The notes: generated from the sequence alone by a model not told the origin. Shown: positions 11,346 to 23,543, counted from the first letter of the stretch. The stretch: 64,000 nt of DNA from Hyperoplus lanceolatus (GCA_026929865.2 CM049406.2:24958001-25022000); one strand, 5' to 3'. A program made the numbers and translations.

Positions 11346-11745
11346 TATACACTTTATTGATCCTGAAGAAGATTCTGACATCCACTAGCAGCTAACTTAC
11401 ATTATATCAAAAACAAACAACCACTCATGTTGAGTTAAAACTGCACAAAACATAAAGAATTAAACTAACCTTTGCACTACAGAACGAGAATTAATAACTG
11501 TAATTGACGTCATTAAAAGACTTAATCAAGCCTAGCAAAGGAGCAATAATACAAGTTTGCTAATTAAAATCACACCCCAGTCTGTCAGTTTGTGTGCTTG
11601 TTTCCCCCTGCCATATCCAGTAGCTTAGGCAGGTGTTGTTCAGGGGAAAGAACAGCGCGACGGATATAGAAGCAGAGAGGTGGAGAAAGATGGAAATAAA
11701 GAAAAATCTGACACATGGGAAAAGGAAGCTATCTAACGAATTGTT

Positions 11746-11766
11746 AAAAAAAAAAAAAAAAAAAAA
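11746..11766 (-). promoter_or_regulatory. U21 tract just downstream of exon d donor
   Basis: Twenty-one consecutive A on the plus strand give a U21 run in the ctnnd2 transcript, beginning about 20 nt into the intron after exon d. U-rich stretches immediately after a 5' splice site are known binding sites for TIA1-type proteins, which help U1 recruitment. Its role here is inference. Confidence 0.4.
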
Positions 11767-11787
11767 GCTGGTGTGATGTGATTGTAC

Positions 11788-11939
11788 CTGATTGTAGAAC
11801 TGAACAGCCCCTCCAACCTGCCCGCTGCGGCCCGTGATTGATTCCCCGAGTGCCAGCCCTTGGTTGCTATGGTAACCGGCTGCTGCATAGGCATCCTGGT
11901 TGTTGAGCTGCAGAGCGCTTTGGGACAGAAGGCCTTGTC
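11788..11939 (-). CDS. ctnnd2: ctnnd2 coding exon d (LLSQSALQLN exon)
   Basis: The exon is 152 nt (phase 1 to 0). The acceptor is TCTCCTCCAG, the donor AATCAG then GTACAA. It encodes residues 86-136: a split Arg codon, QGLLSQSALQLNNQDAYAAA, GYHSNQGLALGESITGRSGQ and VGGAVQFYNQ. SLLSQSALQLN...YHSNQ.LALGE in mammalian CTNND2 fixes the identity. The mammalian protein has a longer proline-rich stretch after LALGE; here it is replaced by a short Gly-rich tail. The T-rich acceptor tract and clear donor make both boundaries confident. Confidence 0.95.
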
Positions 11940-12319
11940 CTGGAGGAGAACAGCAGAGAAGAAAATAATGAAATAAAAAGTAAAAAGCATTAAAGGAATA
12001 CTTCACCCATACGGAACCAGCGTTCTATCATTATAAAATAACTATTATAATATAATGAATGAGGTTTTTCTTCCCTCAGTCTTCCCTTAGTCTTCCCTTG
12101 GCCCAGCTGTCCTGTTATTCCTGTCCCTTACTGTGATGTCACAGTAAGGAAACTGTAGGGTTAGACAGTGAGACCATAAAACACTCTTTCTGCCTTTTCT
12201 CAGGCTAAGATGATCCGATTTAAAAAAAAAATTGCACATTTATACTAAATAGGATGTCCGAGTTCAATACACCTTCATACCAACCGGTGAAGTAGGCCTT
12301 TAAAGGAGGTAACTCCTTT

Positions 12320-12690
12320 ATAGGTTCTAAATTGTAATTTGGGTTCTTACTCGAAGCTGTTTTCATGGTGTATGGTGTCCAAAAAAAAACTTTATATTTC
12401 TCACAGTGAATTGCTGAATCGCCTCTTTTCAGCCTCTGTCTGAAACACTCCATTTTAGAGGCTGTCTCAAAAGCCCACTTGTCTCTGATTGGCCCTGAAA
12501 TATTTAAATGCGGGATAGATTGAGGGGTATCTGGGGGTGTGCTTATGGAGGTACCTGTAGTGCTAAGTTAGGTTGTTAATGGGGGGTAGGAGGGGGGGGT
12601 GTGGCTTCGACCCTCATGACATCATAAGGGGAGATAAATTTGACTGGGTATACTCATAATTTGGGAGTCTCTAGTCACACTAGGGCCCCA
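12320..12690 (+). mobile_element. Non-autonomous DNA element, copy 2 of the 10263-10745 family
   Basis: It shares TTGTAATTTGGGTTCTTAC, AAGCTGTTTT, CAGCCTCTGTCTGAAAC, GTCTCTGATTGG and TAATTTGGGAGTCTCTAG with copy 1, in the same orientation and order. It is degraded at both ends. Exon d lies between copies 1 and 2. Confidence 0.65.
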
Positions 12691-13163
12691 TGTGATGCAA
12701 GACTGTCATGGTATGGAACTAACATTTTTAGCCCCGTGTCAAAAGCCACCCAAAGGCTGTGTGTTCTCTCATGTCACGCTGCTTTTTATGTAACTGTTTA
12801 AACAGTCCATCTTTGTTTAAAGATGTGTTCTGCTCGCGGCCTCGGAGGTGTTTTGTAACCCACTTTCTTTATATCCCACATGTTACACAATGTATCTCTT
12901 TTTTACGGGAAAAGGAGGGATGTGAATACGGCAAATATAACAATAGTCCCAGTTTGCAGCAGACCTTGAAATGAAGAGAATGAGAGTGAGAAGAGAGAGA
13001 AGTAGAAAGAGAGAATAGCTGTGAGAGAATAAAATAGATTTCCTTGTCCTCTTTTGGGAGACAACCATTTGCTTTTTACCCACTATGTTATTCCAGCCTC
13101 TCAGAACTCATGCTCCGTGACCCTTAAATCTCACTTTGTTCCTGACCTCCATTTAAAACACAC

Positions 13164-13179
13164 TGCTGTTTCTGTCTTC

Positions 13180-13211
<32 letters not shown>

Positions 13212-13275
13212 GCCTCTATCACTTCATTTGACGCTCTCTCTCCTACCTGTCTTCTCTCTTTCTCTTTTTCTCCAC
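13164..13275. repeat. CT-rich simple sequence
   Basis: This is a polypyrimidine stretch of imperfect (CT)n with TTTCT interruptions. The open frame of Ser/Leu across it is a repeat artefact. Confidence 0.85.
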
Positions 13276-13435
13276 TCCTTATTCTCTCTATAATTCAGCA
13301 GGGAGAACACAGAGTAACATTAAAGTACTAAATCACTCATGGAGGTATTGAAATAGTCACGAGAGCAATCTGTGCCTTTATAATAACGTACTATATGTAA
13401 ACCCTCTTTTCTGGCGTGCACCTGACACGTGCAGT

Positions 13436-13437
<2 letters not shown>

Positions 13438-13532
<95 letters not shown>

Positions 13533-13541
13533 ACACACACA
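13438..13541. repeat. (CA)n microsatellite, about 104 bp
   Basis: It is an almost perfect CA dinucleotide array with one CAGA interruption near its right end. Confidence 0.98.
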
Positions 13542-13647
13542 GAGACTACCTCTTTCCTGTAGTTAGGTACATTGAACAAGATCATGAACAGTATGTTGTT
13601 TTTAATCTTGTTTTCTGTAAATAAATGCTTTGAGCAATTATGTTGTA

Positions 13648-14706
13648 CAGGGCTGTACGCTAATTTTTTTAGGTGGTAGCACTGGTGCTAGCAAGCAAAA
13701 AAAATCAGTAGCACAAAAATAAATTCAGTAGCACACAAAGTATGATCGAAAACTTGCATAACCTTAACCCGTGCATTTTGCTCTAATTACCTTTTAGCCT
13801 GTCATCTTGGTCTCATTTGAAATGCTCAATTAATGTCATATCCTAGTGTGTGCAGTAATAATTGTAGAAAAATGAATAGGGGTGCACTGATTGTAATTTA
13901 GACAAAATAATCTAACCTGCCAATTGCAATTTTTTGATTTTTTGATGATTCAGAATTATTTCTCCCCATAAAATTAATATCTATATATTTTTTGTAAAAA
14001 CATATTATTATATTCATAATATTTTTTTTTTGGTAAATGTCCTTCTGTTAATTAAAACCTAACTTTAAAACATATAGCCTATTAAACAAATAAGTATACA
14101 TATTGGTACAATTTAGGATAAGTTAAATAGGTTGTTGTGAATGTGTTGGGAGCAGTTCTTCAGTGGCTTATCAGTTATTTCAAACGTTGTTTAAATAGAC
14201 TACTGTTGACTGCTCTCTGCAGCTGAAGCAGTTGATTTTCAAGCTAGCGCACTGCAGGGCTGTGAAGCGCGAACTTCCTGTTCTTACCGGCTTCAAAAAA
14301 GTCAACTCACGTTTGGCTAGTAACATGCTTTTAATGTGAAGGCGCACAGGAAATGTTCTGTTTGCACACGCACCAACTTAACTGCGTGCTGTCTCCTTCC
14401 GGTAATTACCGTTGGTGAAGTGTATTAGACGCTAAAATCGCTGCACAAGCACAGGTCCCGAGCACACATCATTCACCAGCCAAAGTGGAGGGTGGACTCA
14501 ATAACTTACTCGCCAAAGATTACATTTACCCGAATTTGGAGAGTGTTAATGTAGAGCCCTCTAAGCAGTGTTATGCAGCACTCCTCTGCGTCTCAAACAG
14601 ACAGCATCTGCTCATTAGCACTCGTGCCAGTGGATTTGTCTTCTTCATCGCACGTGATCAATTTCAGTAGCAAATGCGATCAAAACTGTCGCACTGTACA
14701 GCCCTG
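13648..14706. mobile_element. hAT-like non-autonomous element, about 1.06 kb
   Basis: The left end CAGGGCTGTACGC and right end GTACAGCCCTG form hAT-style short inverted repeats starting CAGGG. The left interior repeats the phrase CAGTAGCAC. No perfect 8-bp target duplication remains at the flanks, so the insertion is old or the exact ends are off by a few bases. A 61-codon open frame inside (14485-14670) has no feature I can tie to a transposase. Confidence 0.55.
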
Positions 14707-14984
14707 CATTGTTATACGAAAGTAAGCATTGTCAGCCTCTACTATGCAGAACTCCAAAATTCCTCCAAGCTCTATATGTAGTGAATTTAATCCAGTTAAA
14801 TTCTGTATTCAGTATAAATATTTCTTGATTTTAATATTCTGAGATAACCGGAAGTGTGCTCCTACTGTATAATTGTGGATATAGTTTGATTATTTTTTTT
14901 AAATTTTGTTGGATTAATAAAGCTTTTTGACCAAGAGTTGTCATACCACTCTGTTAACTATTAAACTATGAGGGACAGTCCATT

Positions 14985-15010
14985 AGCTTAGCTTAGCTTA
15001 GCTTAGCTTC
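14985..15010. repeat. (TTAGC)n short tandem repeat
   Basis: About four to five units of AGCTT/TTAGC occur in tandem. Confidence 0.9.
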
Positions 15011-16055
15011 AATTATAAGTTTGACAGATTCAAAATTACATATTTAAAGGTCACTAAGATATAATATCTGGTTTGTATAGTTTGTATACATATACAAATG
15101 CTGCTTTACGGAGAGCTAAGTGCTGGAACTATAATGGCCACCAGTGGTCATTCGCAGTCCTATTTCTTATTTTAAAAACGTTTATGTTTCTTTGAACCAC
15201 CCTTTGATCTTTGGAGAACTTCCCAGGTGTATCACTCTTACTTTGAGCAGAGCTGCTACCGATTCCTCAAGTCACACCAGGAGATTCATTATTTTCAGTC
15301 AAAGCGCAGTGATCAGAGACATTGCTTTGGGAAAGTGATCAGCAGACAGCTTATGGCAGACAAATTACTTCATATCTTTTGCTAAACTTCAACACGCAAA
15401 TTCACATTAATTGCAAATCCGCCATGACAGTGGTGACCTTTGAGGGGAACAGAGGAACGGAAGGCTCACGTTCAGATGAAGCTAATGTCGTGTGTTAGAA
15501 TTCACCACACTGACATATTAGCTCTGTCGAAACATGCGGATTTGATTTAACTCTGTTTTGACAGCAAGAAATACTCTACAAAGTGGTTTGCAGTCAGTCA
15601 TGAGAGAGTAGCAGATGGTATAAATATGTTTTATTCAATTATCAGTTTATATATATGTATGTATTATGGGATATGACAGGAGATGGGGTTGAATAAGAGG
15701 TAAAATGACACACAACCACACCATGAACCCTTGCGGTTCATGGTTGGCATTTTGAACCCTAAATGGATTTTTTCGTACCACTTTCTAGTGTGACCACATA
15801 CTCACTCAGATACTAGCGTGATAAATGACCCAAACTGACACACAACAATAATGTGTCTGGCACAATGGTAATGTGTCTCTAGAGGCAAATAAGCAAAGAC
15901 ACAGCATTATGGGATGACTATCGACATCCTAAGAAAAAACTCAAGTATGTCTGAGTTTTTCTCCTTTTCCTTGCATTGTTTGAAATCTTCTCTTGATCTG
16001 TATAAGCACTGAGCGCTCTTCTGCACACAACTGTAATAGGGGCAAAGCAAAAGAC

Positions 16056-16253
16056 TTAAAGGTGGAGTCAGCAATATTGGAAAAAGCCCTTTACCCTTTA
16101 CAGAGCCTAGGCTGCGTATTAACAATGTTTTTATTTCTTTTCAGCGCACACACAGTACGGACAGGTAGCGGGATGGTGAGATATTCACTGATTTTGAAGA
16201 AAAAGTGATTTTGAAAACAAACGTTCTCCAGAAAACGCTGACTCCACCTTTAA
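16056..16253. mobile_element. MITE, GGTGGAGTCAGC family, copy 2 (complete)
   Basis: The ends TTAAAGGTGGAGTCAGC and GCTGACTCCACCTTTAA are perfect 17-bp inverted repeats. The interior contains TTTTCAGCGCACACAC, CAGTACGGACAGGTAGCG and GAGATATTCACTGATTTTG, shared with the other copies. Both ends read TTAA, so a TTAA or TA target site is possible. Confidence 0.8.
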
Positions 16254-17122
16254 TGATGGAGTTGGTGCTTTCAGGTGAAATGCATTACTTGGTAATTTCC
16301 GATCACCATTGTAAATCATGGAAATATTGGAAGACAGCTATGACTGGCTAGCGTCCAACCTGTTGTCTGCCATGTCTCATTAGTGCCTTATGAATGACTG
16401 TCTGAGGATAATATGAGGCCCAGGGACCATCTGGAATAGGCAGACATTGTATTGTGTAGTCTAATGCCAGCATTACATATCCTGTAAGGTTACTGTATCC
16501 AGTATGCTAATCTCATCCTTGACTACATATAGCAGGTGTTCATCTCACTTTTTGTAAGTAACATAATTAAGAAAAAAAATCAAAAACCCAACTGTTCCTT
16601 TAAAGGTAGATACGTTTATCTTGCTTTTATTCTTACTTCGGGAAACATTACCATGGGCGGGGCTTAGTGACTAGCTCATTACAAATCTTCTACACTTTGT
16701 AATGTCATCTGTCAGCTAGAAAAAAATACATTCAAATGTGAGAATCACTCATATGCACTGCTGTGTAACACCTTGCATTGGAGCTGTGTTTTATCACCAC
16801 AACGCTACCACTTCCACTTCCTCATTCAAGGCTTTCATCCAAAATGAAAGGAAAAAGAGTCCGCCAGACTCTAGCTGGCCACTCCTGTAGTGAGCTAACA
16901 GTGTGAGCAAGCAGCTGGTCAGACTTCAAATTAGTCAGTCGTGTCCATGGTAACATTTTAGTTCATGAATCAGTGACTTAAGAATAACTTTCTTTTGTAT
17001 CAAGAGTTATAGATGCCTCTGAGTCCATTCGTGTGGAACTGAGTTTATTTTTCTCTGGGTACAATAGGAAGAACATTGAACAATCATTTGTTTCTGATTA
17101 ATAGCAAGAGGCTGACTATGGA

Positions 17123-17133
17123 GACACACACAA

Positions 17134-17187
<54 letters not shown>
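17123..17187. repeat. (CA)n microsatellite
   Basis: A CA array of about 65 bp with one CAACCA interruption at the left. Confidence 0.97.
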
Positions 17188-17189
<2 letters not shown>

Positions 17190-17359
17190 ATGCTGCCAAA
17201 GCATGATGTGATAACGTGTTTCATTGTTAATTTTGTACACAGCCCAATGGCGTTTGCATTCGTGTGATTTACACACGGATCATTTAACTTCTATAGCGTA
17301 AACATGCAAACATGCAAAGACCGTGACACATGACACAATCCGGCTACATGTGAATGACG

Positions 17360-17360
<1 letters not shown>

Positions 17361-17407
<47 letters not shown>
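17361..17407. repeat. (CA)n microsatellite
   Basis: A perfect CA array of about 47 bp. Confidence 0.97.
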
Positions 17408-17410
<3 letters not shown>

Positions 17411-17834
17411 AGGCATAATGTGAAAGCGTTTATAGAAAGTTTTGTAGGCTGTAAACTGTCAGTATGCATGAATGGTTCATGAAGTTTGAAGTGACAGGAC
17501 GGCAGGAGCTGCCAAGAATACAAGCTATCCTGTCAGTCTAATTCAAATTCAAGGTAACATTTTTGATGCAACCTTGATTAATCCACTTTTTGGTGACAAT
17601 AGCAAGGATGTGCCTCATCAACACCTTTAATTACAGACATAAAACAATCATTTGACACTGTGACATTTCACAGTCACAGTGTGTAAGAGGAGTTGCTTTG
17701 TTTTTGACTTGGTAGTGATGCAATATTTTATTAGTTTTAATTAGTGTTTGATCGCTTGAAACTATTTTCTTATGACATTAGACTGAGCCTTTTATATCTA
17801 CTGCTCTATTTAGCCTTACACGTTTTATACTGTA

Positions 17835-18125
17835 TATAGTGTCTGCGGGAAAAGCACCTATTGGAAGACGATGAATAAGTTCTATCAAATGAATAACTAA
17901 ATACATCTTCCCGTCATTACTTGATATAGTGGAAAGACTTGAGACAGTGGTGGAAGATGCCATCTTTAGTAACTAACTTCTTGTCCTTGAAGGCCACCGT
18001 AGCTGCTTCTGTGAATTCTCCCAACGTGAGGGGATAGCAATAGCAAGGGAGTGTTGAAATCTAGATTTTTCACCACTAGATGACGCCAAAATACACCTTT
18101 ATTTCACACTGCACCCCAGTAACAT
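17835..18125 (-). mobile_element. Dispersed element of unknown class, copy 1 (minus orientation)
   Basis: Its reverse complement aligns with 36080-36330. Shared blocks include GCACCTATTGGAAGACGA, GATGCCATCTTTAGTAACTA, CCTTGAAGGCCACC, GATTTTTCACC and TTTCACACTGCACC (this orientation). Each copy ends near a TGCACC/GGTGCA motif. No protein or tRNA-like head was recognised. Confidence 0.6.
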
Positions 18126-18943
18126 TTTCCTGCAGTGCATAGACAGTGCACTCCAGCCACTTCTACAACTGCTACATCTTCACAGCGCCGTAAAATAACT
18201 CTTACTGCATTGTATCAGCTCTAAGTGGGCCTATAAATTCAGAGCGTTCAGTATTTGTGCTCTCTAAGGCATTGTTGATCTGTCCTCTGTCAGCGGTGGC
18301 TGTCCCTTTAATACTCCACTCATTTCCCCTCGGCCTATGAATCAAACCAGGGACAGCACATGTGACAAGAGGAAATGTATTTATTTAACAATAGACACAA
18401 TGAAATATCAAAGTGATACAAAAGACATATGCAGTCATCAGCTAAAGTAAAAGGGAGTCACTCTGTATAGGCACGTTGGAAAAAAGTCTATAAAGCCGGA
18501 CCACAATGGAAAGTCACTTACTGTAAAAGCAGAACGGGTGGCTAACTGTAGGCGGTGGAGTGGGGGCTGGCAATGGTGAATTATTGACAGTATAATATTA
18601 AGCTAAAGGGTGCTGGGTTGGGTTTACTGGGTCAAGGCCTACATGTCCAGCATAGGCTGATCTTGGATAGAGTGCACACACAGTTAGGCAGGCACACAAA
18701 ACACAAAATGCATTGGAAGAAATCTCTCTCACTTACATGCACACACAAACCAGATTGCATCGTGTGTGTGTCTGTGTGTATGTGTGTGTGTGTGTTTTCC
18801 ACAGTTTTTCTTTGCCACTTTAGGTGTTTCATATGGATAGCAAAGCCGTTTGGCAAGCGAAGGGGCCTCATAAATACATTATCACTCTGATGGCAAACAC
18901 TGAAGGCTCCACTGAATCCATCTGAGGTGAGAGAGAGTCAGGG

Positions 18944-18946
<3 letters not shown>

Positions 18947-19032
<86 letters not shown>
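18947..19032. repeat. (GT)n microsatellite
   Basis: A perfect GT array of about 86 bp. A (CA)n array lies 112 bp to the right, so the pair is an inverted repeat. Confidence 0.98.
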
Positions 19033-19034
<2 letters not shown>

Positions 19035-19141
19035 GATGAGGCGGCGAGGGTGTATTGGTGTATTACAAGGAAAGTGATGGGGTGCCATAAAAAGGTCTCT
19101 GCCTGTGCATTTTAACTTATCTTTCCAGAGTTGAGGGACCA

Positions 19142-19143
<2 letters not shown>

Positions 19144-19191
<48 letters not shown>
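19144..19191. repeat. (CA)n microsatellite
   Basis: A perfect CA array of about 48 bp, opposite in sense to the GT array at 18947-19032. Confidence 0.98.
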
Positions 19192-19192
<1 letters not shown>

Positions 19193-19420
19193 CTGCATAT
19201 ACCTGCCTTGCATATAAGCGGAGGATGCTCTGACCCTGATAGGCCCTATGCTCTGGCTCACTAATCTCTTCCTCTGTCACGCACACACGCGCTCAAAGTT
19301 GAGTGGCTTTTTCCTTCTGCATCACAACCTAGCGTTCCATATTGACACATTTTAATATTTCATGAGCTATCTATTCTTAGATGCCCCATTGGAGGCATTT
19401 GCAGTCCGGAAACACAAACA

Positions 19421-19428
19421 CACACTCA

Positions 19429-19466
<38 letters not shown>
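19421..19466. repeat. (CA)n microsatellite
   Basis: A CA array with a CACTCACT interruption at its left end. Confidence 0.97.
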
Positions 19467-19469
<3 letters not shown>

Positions 19470-19532
19470 CAAACTGCATGCACACAGTCTCCCAAATAGC
19501 AGAGTCACCGTCATGAATAAGAATAACAACAA

Positions 19533-19536
<4 letters not shown>

Positions 19537-19596
<60 letters not shown>

Positions 19597-19650
19597 CATA
19601 GGTGTGTGTGAGAGAGAGCATAGGTGTGTGTGTGTGAGTGCATGTGTCTG
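19537..19650. repeat. (GT)n microsatellite with duplicated GAGAGAGCATAG motif
   Basis: A GT array (19537-19588) is followed by two direct copies of GAGAGAGCATAGGTGTGTG, then more GT. It is opposite in sense to the CA array at 19421-19466. Confidence 0.95.
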
Positions 19651-20561
19651 TCTTGCAGGTGTGTGCATTATCTTATACGGGTATAATTCTTCATCTCACG
19701 CTTCATTGCATGTGGATGTGTGTTAAGTGATGCCCATATCCTTGTGTGCCAAATGGCAACCACCAACAGCTCCTTTTTATCCCTTCATTTTAAATGAAAC
19801 AAATACCAAATGACCGTTGGCTGGCAGATGGTGGCCATGTTGTTTACCCTTGTTAAATCCTCTGCGATTTCTAAAACAATAGGTCCTCGGTTTCAAAAAG
19901 AAGTAGACAAAAGCAAGCGTTCCCGTGTCTAGCCAGCGACTGTCAATTACCCCAACTGAAACTACAACATTGGCTGGCAGGTTTCGATCAGCTGGCTAGT
20001 TAAGCTAACATTGGTGTCTGTTGGAATTTTTACTGTTTCAAGCTGACTCTTGTTAAAATAAGAATCCTATCCTAAGAGGGAACACACAGGCACTTTATGG
20101 TCGCATACATGCTATTGTGCTGAGGCTAAAGATAGATGATGGCAGCAGTACTACAAAAAAAAACAGTATGCCTTCATGTAAAGTAGAATATATGGAAGAC
20201 ACAGTTCTGTTCTTGTATTGCAGTGATGGCCTACAATTGTGAAAAAAAATGTGAAGGCGGTTTAGCGTCATCGGAAGCTATATTATGTGATTCATCTTGC
20301 TATCTCCTCTTTGTTCTTTATGTCTCTTGTTTTTTTTGTATGTCTCTCTCTATCTGTATCTCATCGGAAAGTTTTGTTTTTTCCTCTAGTGAAGTGCTCG
20401 GTTACATAACTGCTATTTTAACATCAAAAACATCAAATGCAAATACTATTCTTAGCTGTGAATGCATGTGTGTATTCGGTGAGTGCTTATAGCAATGACA
20501 ATTTGTGTGCATATACCTGTATACAGCCGATGCACATAAACCTGTACACTCCCCTGTTCCC

Positions 20562-20575
20562 GTGTGTGTGTGTGT

Positions 20576-20653
<78 letters not shown>

Positions 20654-20678
20654 CTGTGTGTGTGCGTGTGTATGTGCG
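20562..20678. repeat. (GT)n microsatellite
   Basis: A long GT array with an ACG interruption at the left and CC/GC interruptions at the right. Confidence 0.97.
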
Positions 20679-21149
20679 TAATGTGTGCAACCGCCTCCCC
20701 TCTCTGCACTGTGAACAGCAGGCCAGCTGACACCTCAGTGAGGATGGATTAGCATATCAAACCACTGGCATGACTCTGTATGTCTCCTGACAGCTACCTC
20801 TCTCTCTCTCCTATGAGGGTTTTGCCCCGTACACATCACAGACATGGGTATCATCCCTGGGACCCAATGTTAAAGAGATGAGAGTGGAGCAGAGAGGCAC
20901 GGGGAGTTGCTCACGATCTCACGAGAGCTTTCTGTATAAACGACTGCTTTGCACTGTGGAATTTAACCAAATGAAAGGAAAACTTATTTTTCTCAACATC
21001 TCTCACCCCGTCGAGCTATACTGTTTCTGTCTAGCTGGCTTTTCTTAAAGGTGGAGTCAGCGATTCTGGAGAGCGTTTGTTGTCAAAATCACTTTTTTGT
21101 CAAAACCAGTGAATATCTCCTCACGATCCGCTACCTGTCTGTATACTGT

Positions 21150-22013
21150 CCCTGCGTTCCGAATCGCATACTCTTTCTTTTTTCTATTCTACATACTACA
21201 TCTGACGATAAAAATAATCTAGTTAGGATGCAGTAGGCATACTATTGGGACATACTTTTACTGTTTTATTTCATCATACAACCCAGTATCACAGTTAGGC
21301 GTGTAATAGACGCGCCGGTCCACGCGTGTCCCTCACAACGCCTTGCCTGACCAGGGCGTGTGAGTTACACGCGGCCCCCCGTCCGTCCCAGTATCACGGT
21401 AAGGCGTGTAATAGACACGCCGGTCCACCTCCCGTAGTCAAGATGGCCGCCGCGGTGTTCCGTCAATGTTCTATCTATATTCTAACCTCTCCCTGTCCCC
21501 TTGCCCTAACCCTAACCACCCACGCCAGGGTGTTTGTCTCCGGGGCTGCAGCTGGATAGTATTGAAATGCTGGGAGAACATCTCGCCCCCTGTTGGTGCT
21601 ATTCCTCCGTTCATTTAGACGGACGGGGGGCCGCGTGTAACTCACACGCCCTGGTCAGGGAAGGCGTTGTGAGGGACACGCGTGGACCGGCGCGTCTATT
21701 TCACGCCTCGGCGTGATACCAGGTTGCATCATAACATTGCACCTTGATCTTGCCTCTTGCTTTTATATCCGTCGCATCCCTGTTTGGTATCATATGGAGG
21801 CTTCGTCGATGTGACGTCACTTCACGTTGACACTGGATTGTGGGTCAGAATCACCCAAATAGGATGCTGTTTTCAACACTAACAATCTTGGCCGGAAGAA
21901 GTAGGACATCTGGGTACTTCTAACCATCCTAAATCTGGCCACAAGAATAGGGACATCCTAAACCTTTTTTCTACATACTATATAGTAGAAAAGTATGCGA
22001 TTCAGAACGCAGG
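21150..22013. mobile_element. CTGCGTTCC-type MITE, itself carrying a further insertion
   Basis: The left end CCTGCGTTCCGAATCGCATAC and right end GTATGCGATTCAGAACGCAGG are inverted repeats of about 21 bp. The right half is shared with the truncated copy at 7781-7985. It is interrupted by the element at 21279-21726. The superfamily is not certain. Confidence 0.75.
21279..21726. mobile_element. Innermost nested element with about 100-bp inverted ends
   Basis: It begins CAACCCAGTATCAC and ends GTGATACCAGGTTG. The two ends match as inverted repeats for about 100 bp with few changes (for example GACGCGCCGGTCCACGCGTG and its complement, and ACACGCGGCCCCCCGTCCGT). Flanks show the direct duplication CATCATA at 21272-21278 and 21727-21733. 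A second partial copy of the left end lies at about 21390-21430. Long inverted ends with a longish target duplication recall MULE-type elements, but that class is inference. Confidence 0.8.
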
Positions 22014-22732
22014 GTGTGTGTGCCCTGAAAAAATAAATCTATAGGCTCTGTAAACAGGCAAGAGTAAGGGCACACCATAGCTAGCAACATACCAGTTTAA
22101 AGGGCGTAGGCTGTGTATTAACACTGGATTTTCTTTTTCAGCACACACATAGTATAGGCTACAGACAGGTAGCGGATTATGAGGAGATATTCACTGATTT
22201 TGACAACAAGCGATCTCCAGAATTGTTGACTCTACCTGTGATGCGACACTAATCAATACATTTGTATTAACAATGGATTAAATGACTATGTATAATGTGA
22301 AATAAGTCAATCTTATAGACGACCTGACAGATCATTATCGCCTGATTCTGCAGTTCTCCTCTGCTCTATGGAGAACTCTATAGCGCCCTCTATCAGCGTC
22401 ACTGTTTTGACTTTTTTGGCCCCGCAACTTGGTTTCAGTCACTTATTAGTTTTGTGTAGCAGGTGGTTTAATATTTTTAAGTTTCAGTTAAAAAAAAAGC
22501 TCTGAAAAAAACACTGTACGCTTCCTATACCCAGCATCAAATGGCAGACAAAATTAGCGATTAACCTGTGGACATAGCTGCCATTTTGAGACACAAACAT
22601 TTCCCTCAGATGTCAGTGAAGGCCAAAGAGAGCAAGGAGAGTGAACACCAGACCTACACTCATTAGATGGACAGAGACTTCAAAGGAATGCTAATTTTGC
22701 CCAGAGTCTGTTGGATGATTAATTAGGCAACT

Positions 22733-22736
<4 letters not shown>

Positions 22737-22783
<47 letters not shown>

Positions 22784-22893
22784 CGCACACACATGCACAC
22801 ACACACACACGCACACACACACACACACACACAGACAGACAGACAGACAGCCAGACAGGCACGCACACACACACACACACACATACACACACA
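22737..22893. repeat. (CA)n microsatellite with internal (CAGA)n
   Basis: An interrupted CA array with GC and TG changes and a short CAGA block at about 22831-22850. Confidence 0.95.
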
Positions 22894-23343
22894 ACTTTAT
22901 GAGGTGGCAATATGTCTAGGTAGTGCTTAAATTACATGGACTTAATGTGGACATATGTAATACAGTCTTGTAAAGGCTAAAGTGGCTAAAAGTGACCTGC
23001 AAGTACAGACTTCGTTAAGGTTTTGTGGAGCACAGAAACAGGATTATTTAAAGTGCTTTGATCTTGTGAACCACCACTCTCATACGCTATACTTTTATTA
23101 TTTTAGTTTGACAAGAAGCACCTATGGTAAAATGTGATTAATCTCTTATGAAAGACAACATCTTGTTCAGCCGTTGCCTAGAATCTAGCGTCTAGAGTCT
23201 AGACCATGCTTATTTGGTCCTCCAAGCCTTTTTCTCACTCAAGCATTTACTCTTATTGTCCTGTTTTCCCCTTTTAATGTATTGAAGGACTGAACACACT
23301 TAAAATATCAATCCTTGCCGGGTTTTGTTGGATTTTTCTTTTA

Positions 23344-23543
23344 CAGCCCTGGGAAAAATTAGGCGACCATTCTGGAATCTTCATCTCTACATTACTTATT
23401 GAAAATGCTCTAAATGACAATATTTTTATTGTGAATTTGGTAGAAATGTTGTCAGTAGTTTATATTATAAAATCTAAATTTTCAATTCTACTCAAACAGA
23501 CACTTAACATTTGGAGTGGTCTCTTAAATTTTTTCCAGAGCCG
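23344..23543. mobile_element. Short TA-flanked MITE, 200 bp
   Basis: The left end CAGCCCTGGGAAAAATTAGG and the right end TCTTAAATTTTTTCCAGAGC(CG) are inverted repeats. Both are directly bordered by TA, as expected for Tc1/mariner-type insertion. It matches a fish family I know by the phrase CTCTGGAAAAAATTAAGAGACC. It lies about 110 nt from the exon c donor. Confidence 0.65.

Larger units (their letters stand above)
21045..22239. mobile_element. MITE, GGTGGAGTCAGC family, copy 3, split by a nested insertion
   Basis: The left part, 21045-21149, starts TTAAAGGTGGAGTCAGCG and runs to CTACCTGTCTGTATACTGT. The right part, 22014-22239, resumes GTGTGTGCCCTGAAAA and ends TTGACTCTACCTGTGATG. The copy at 59312 is continuous across this point (CTTACTGTGTGTGCGCTGAA), so 21150-22013 is an insertion. 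The right terminus is mutated relative to copy 2. Confidence 0.8.

Noticed and set aside
21500..21520. CCCTAACCCTAACC telomere-like repeat
   Set aside because: Only two units; chance within the innermost nested element.
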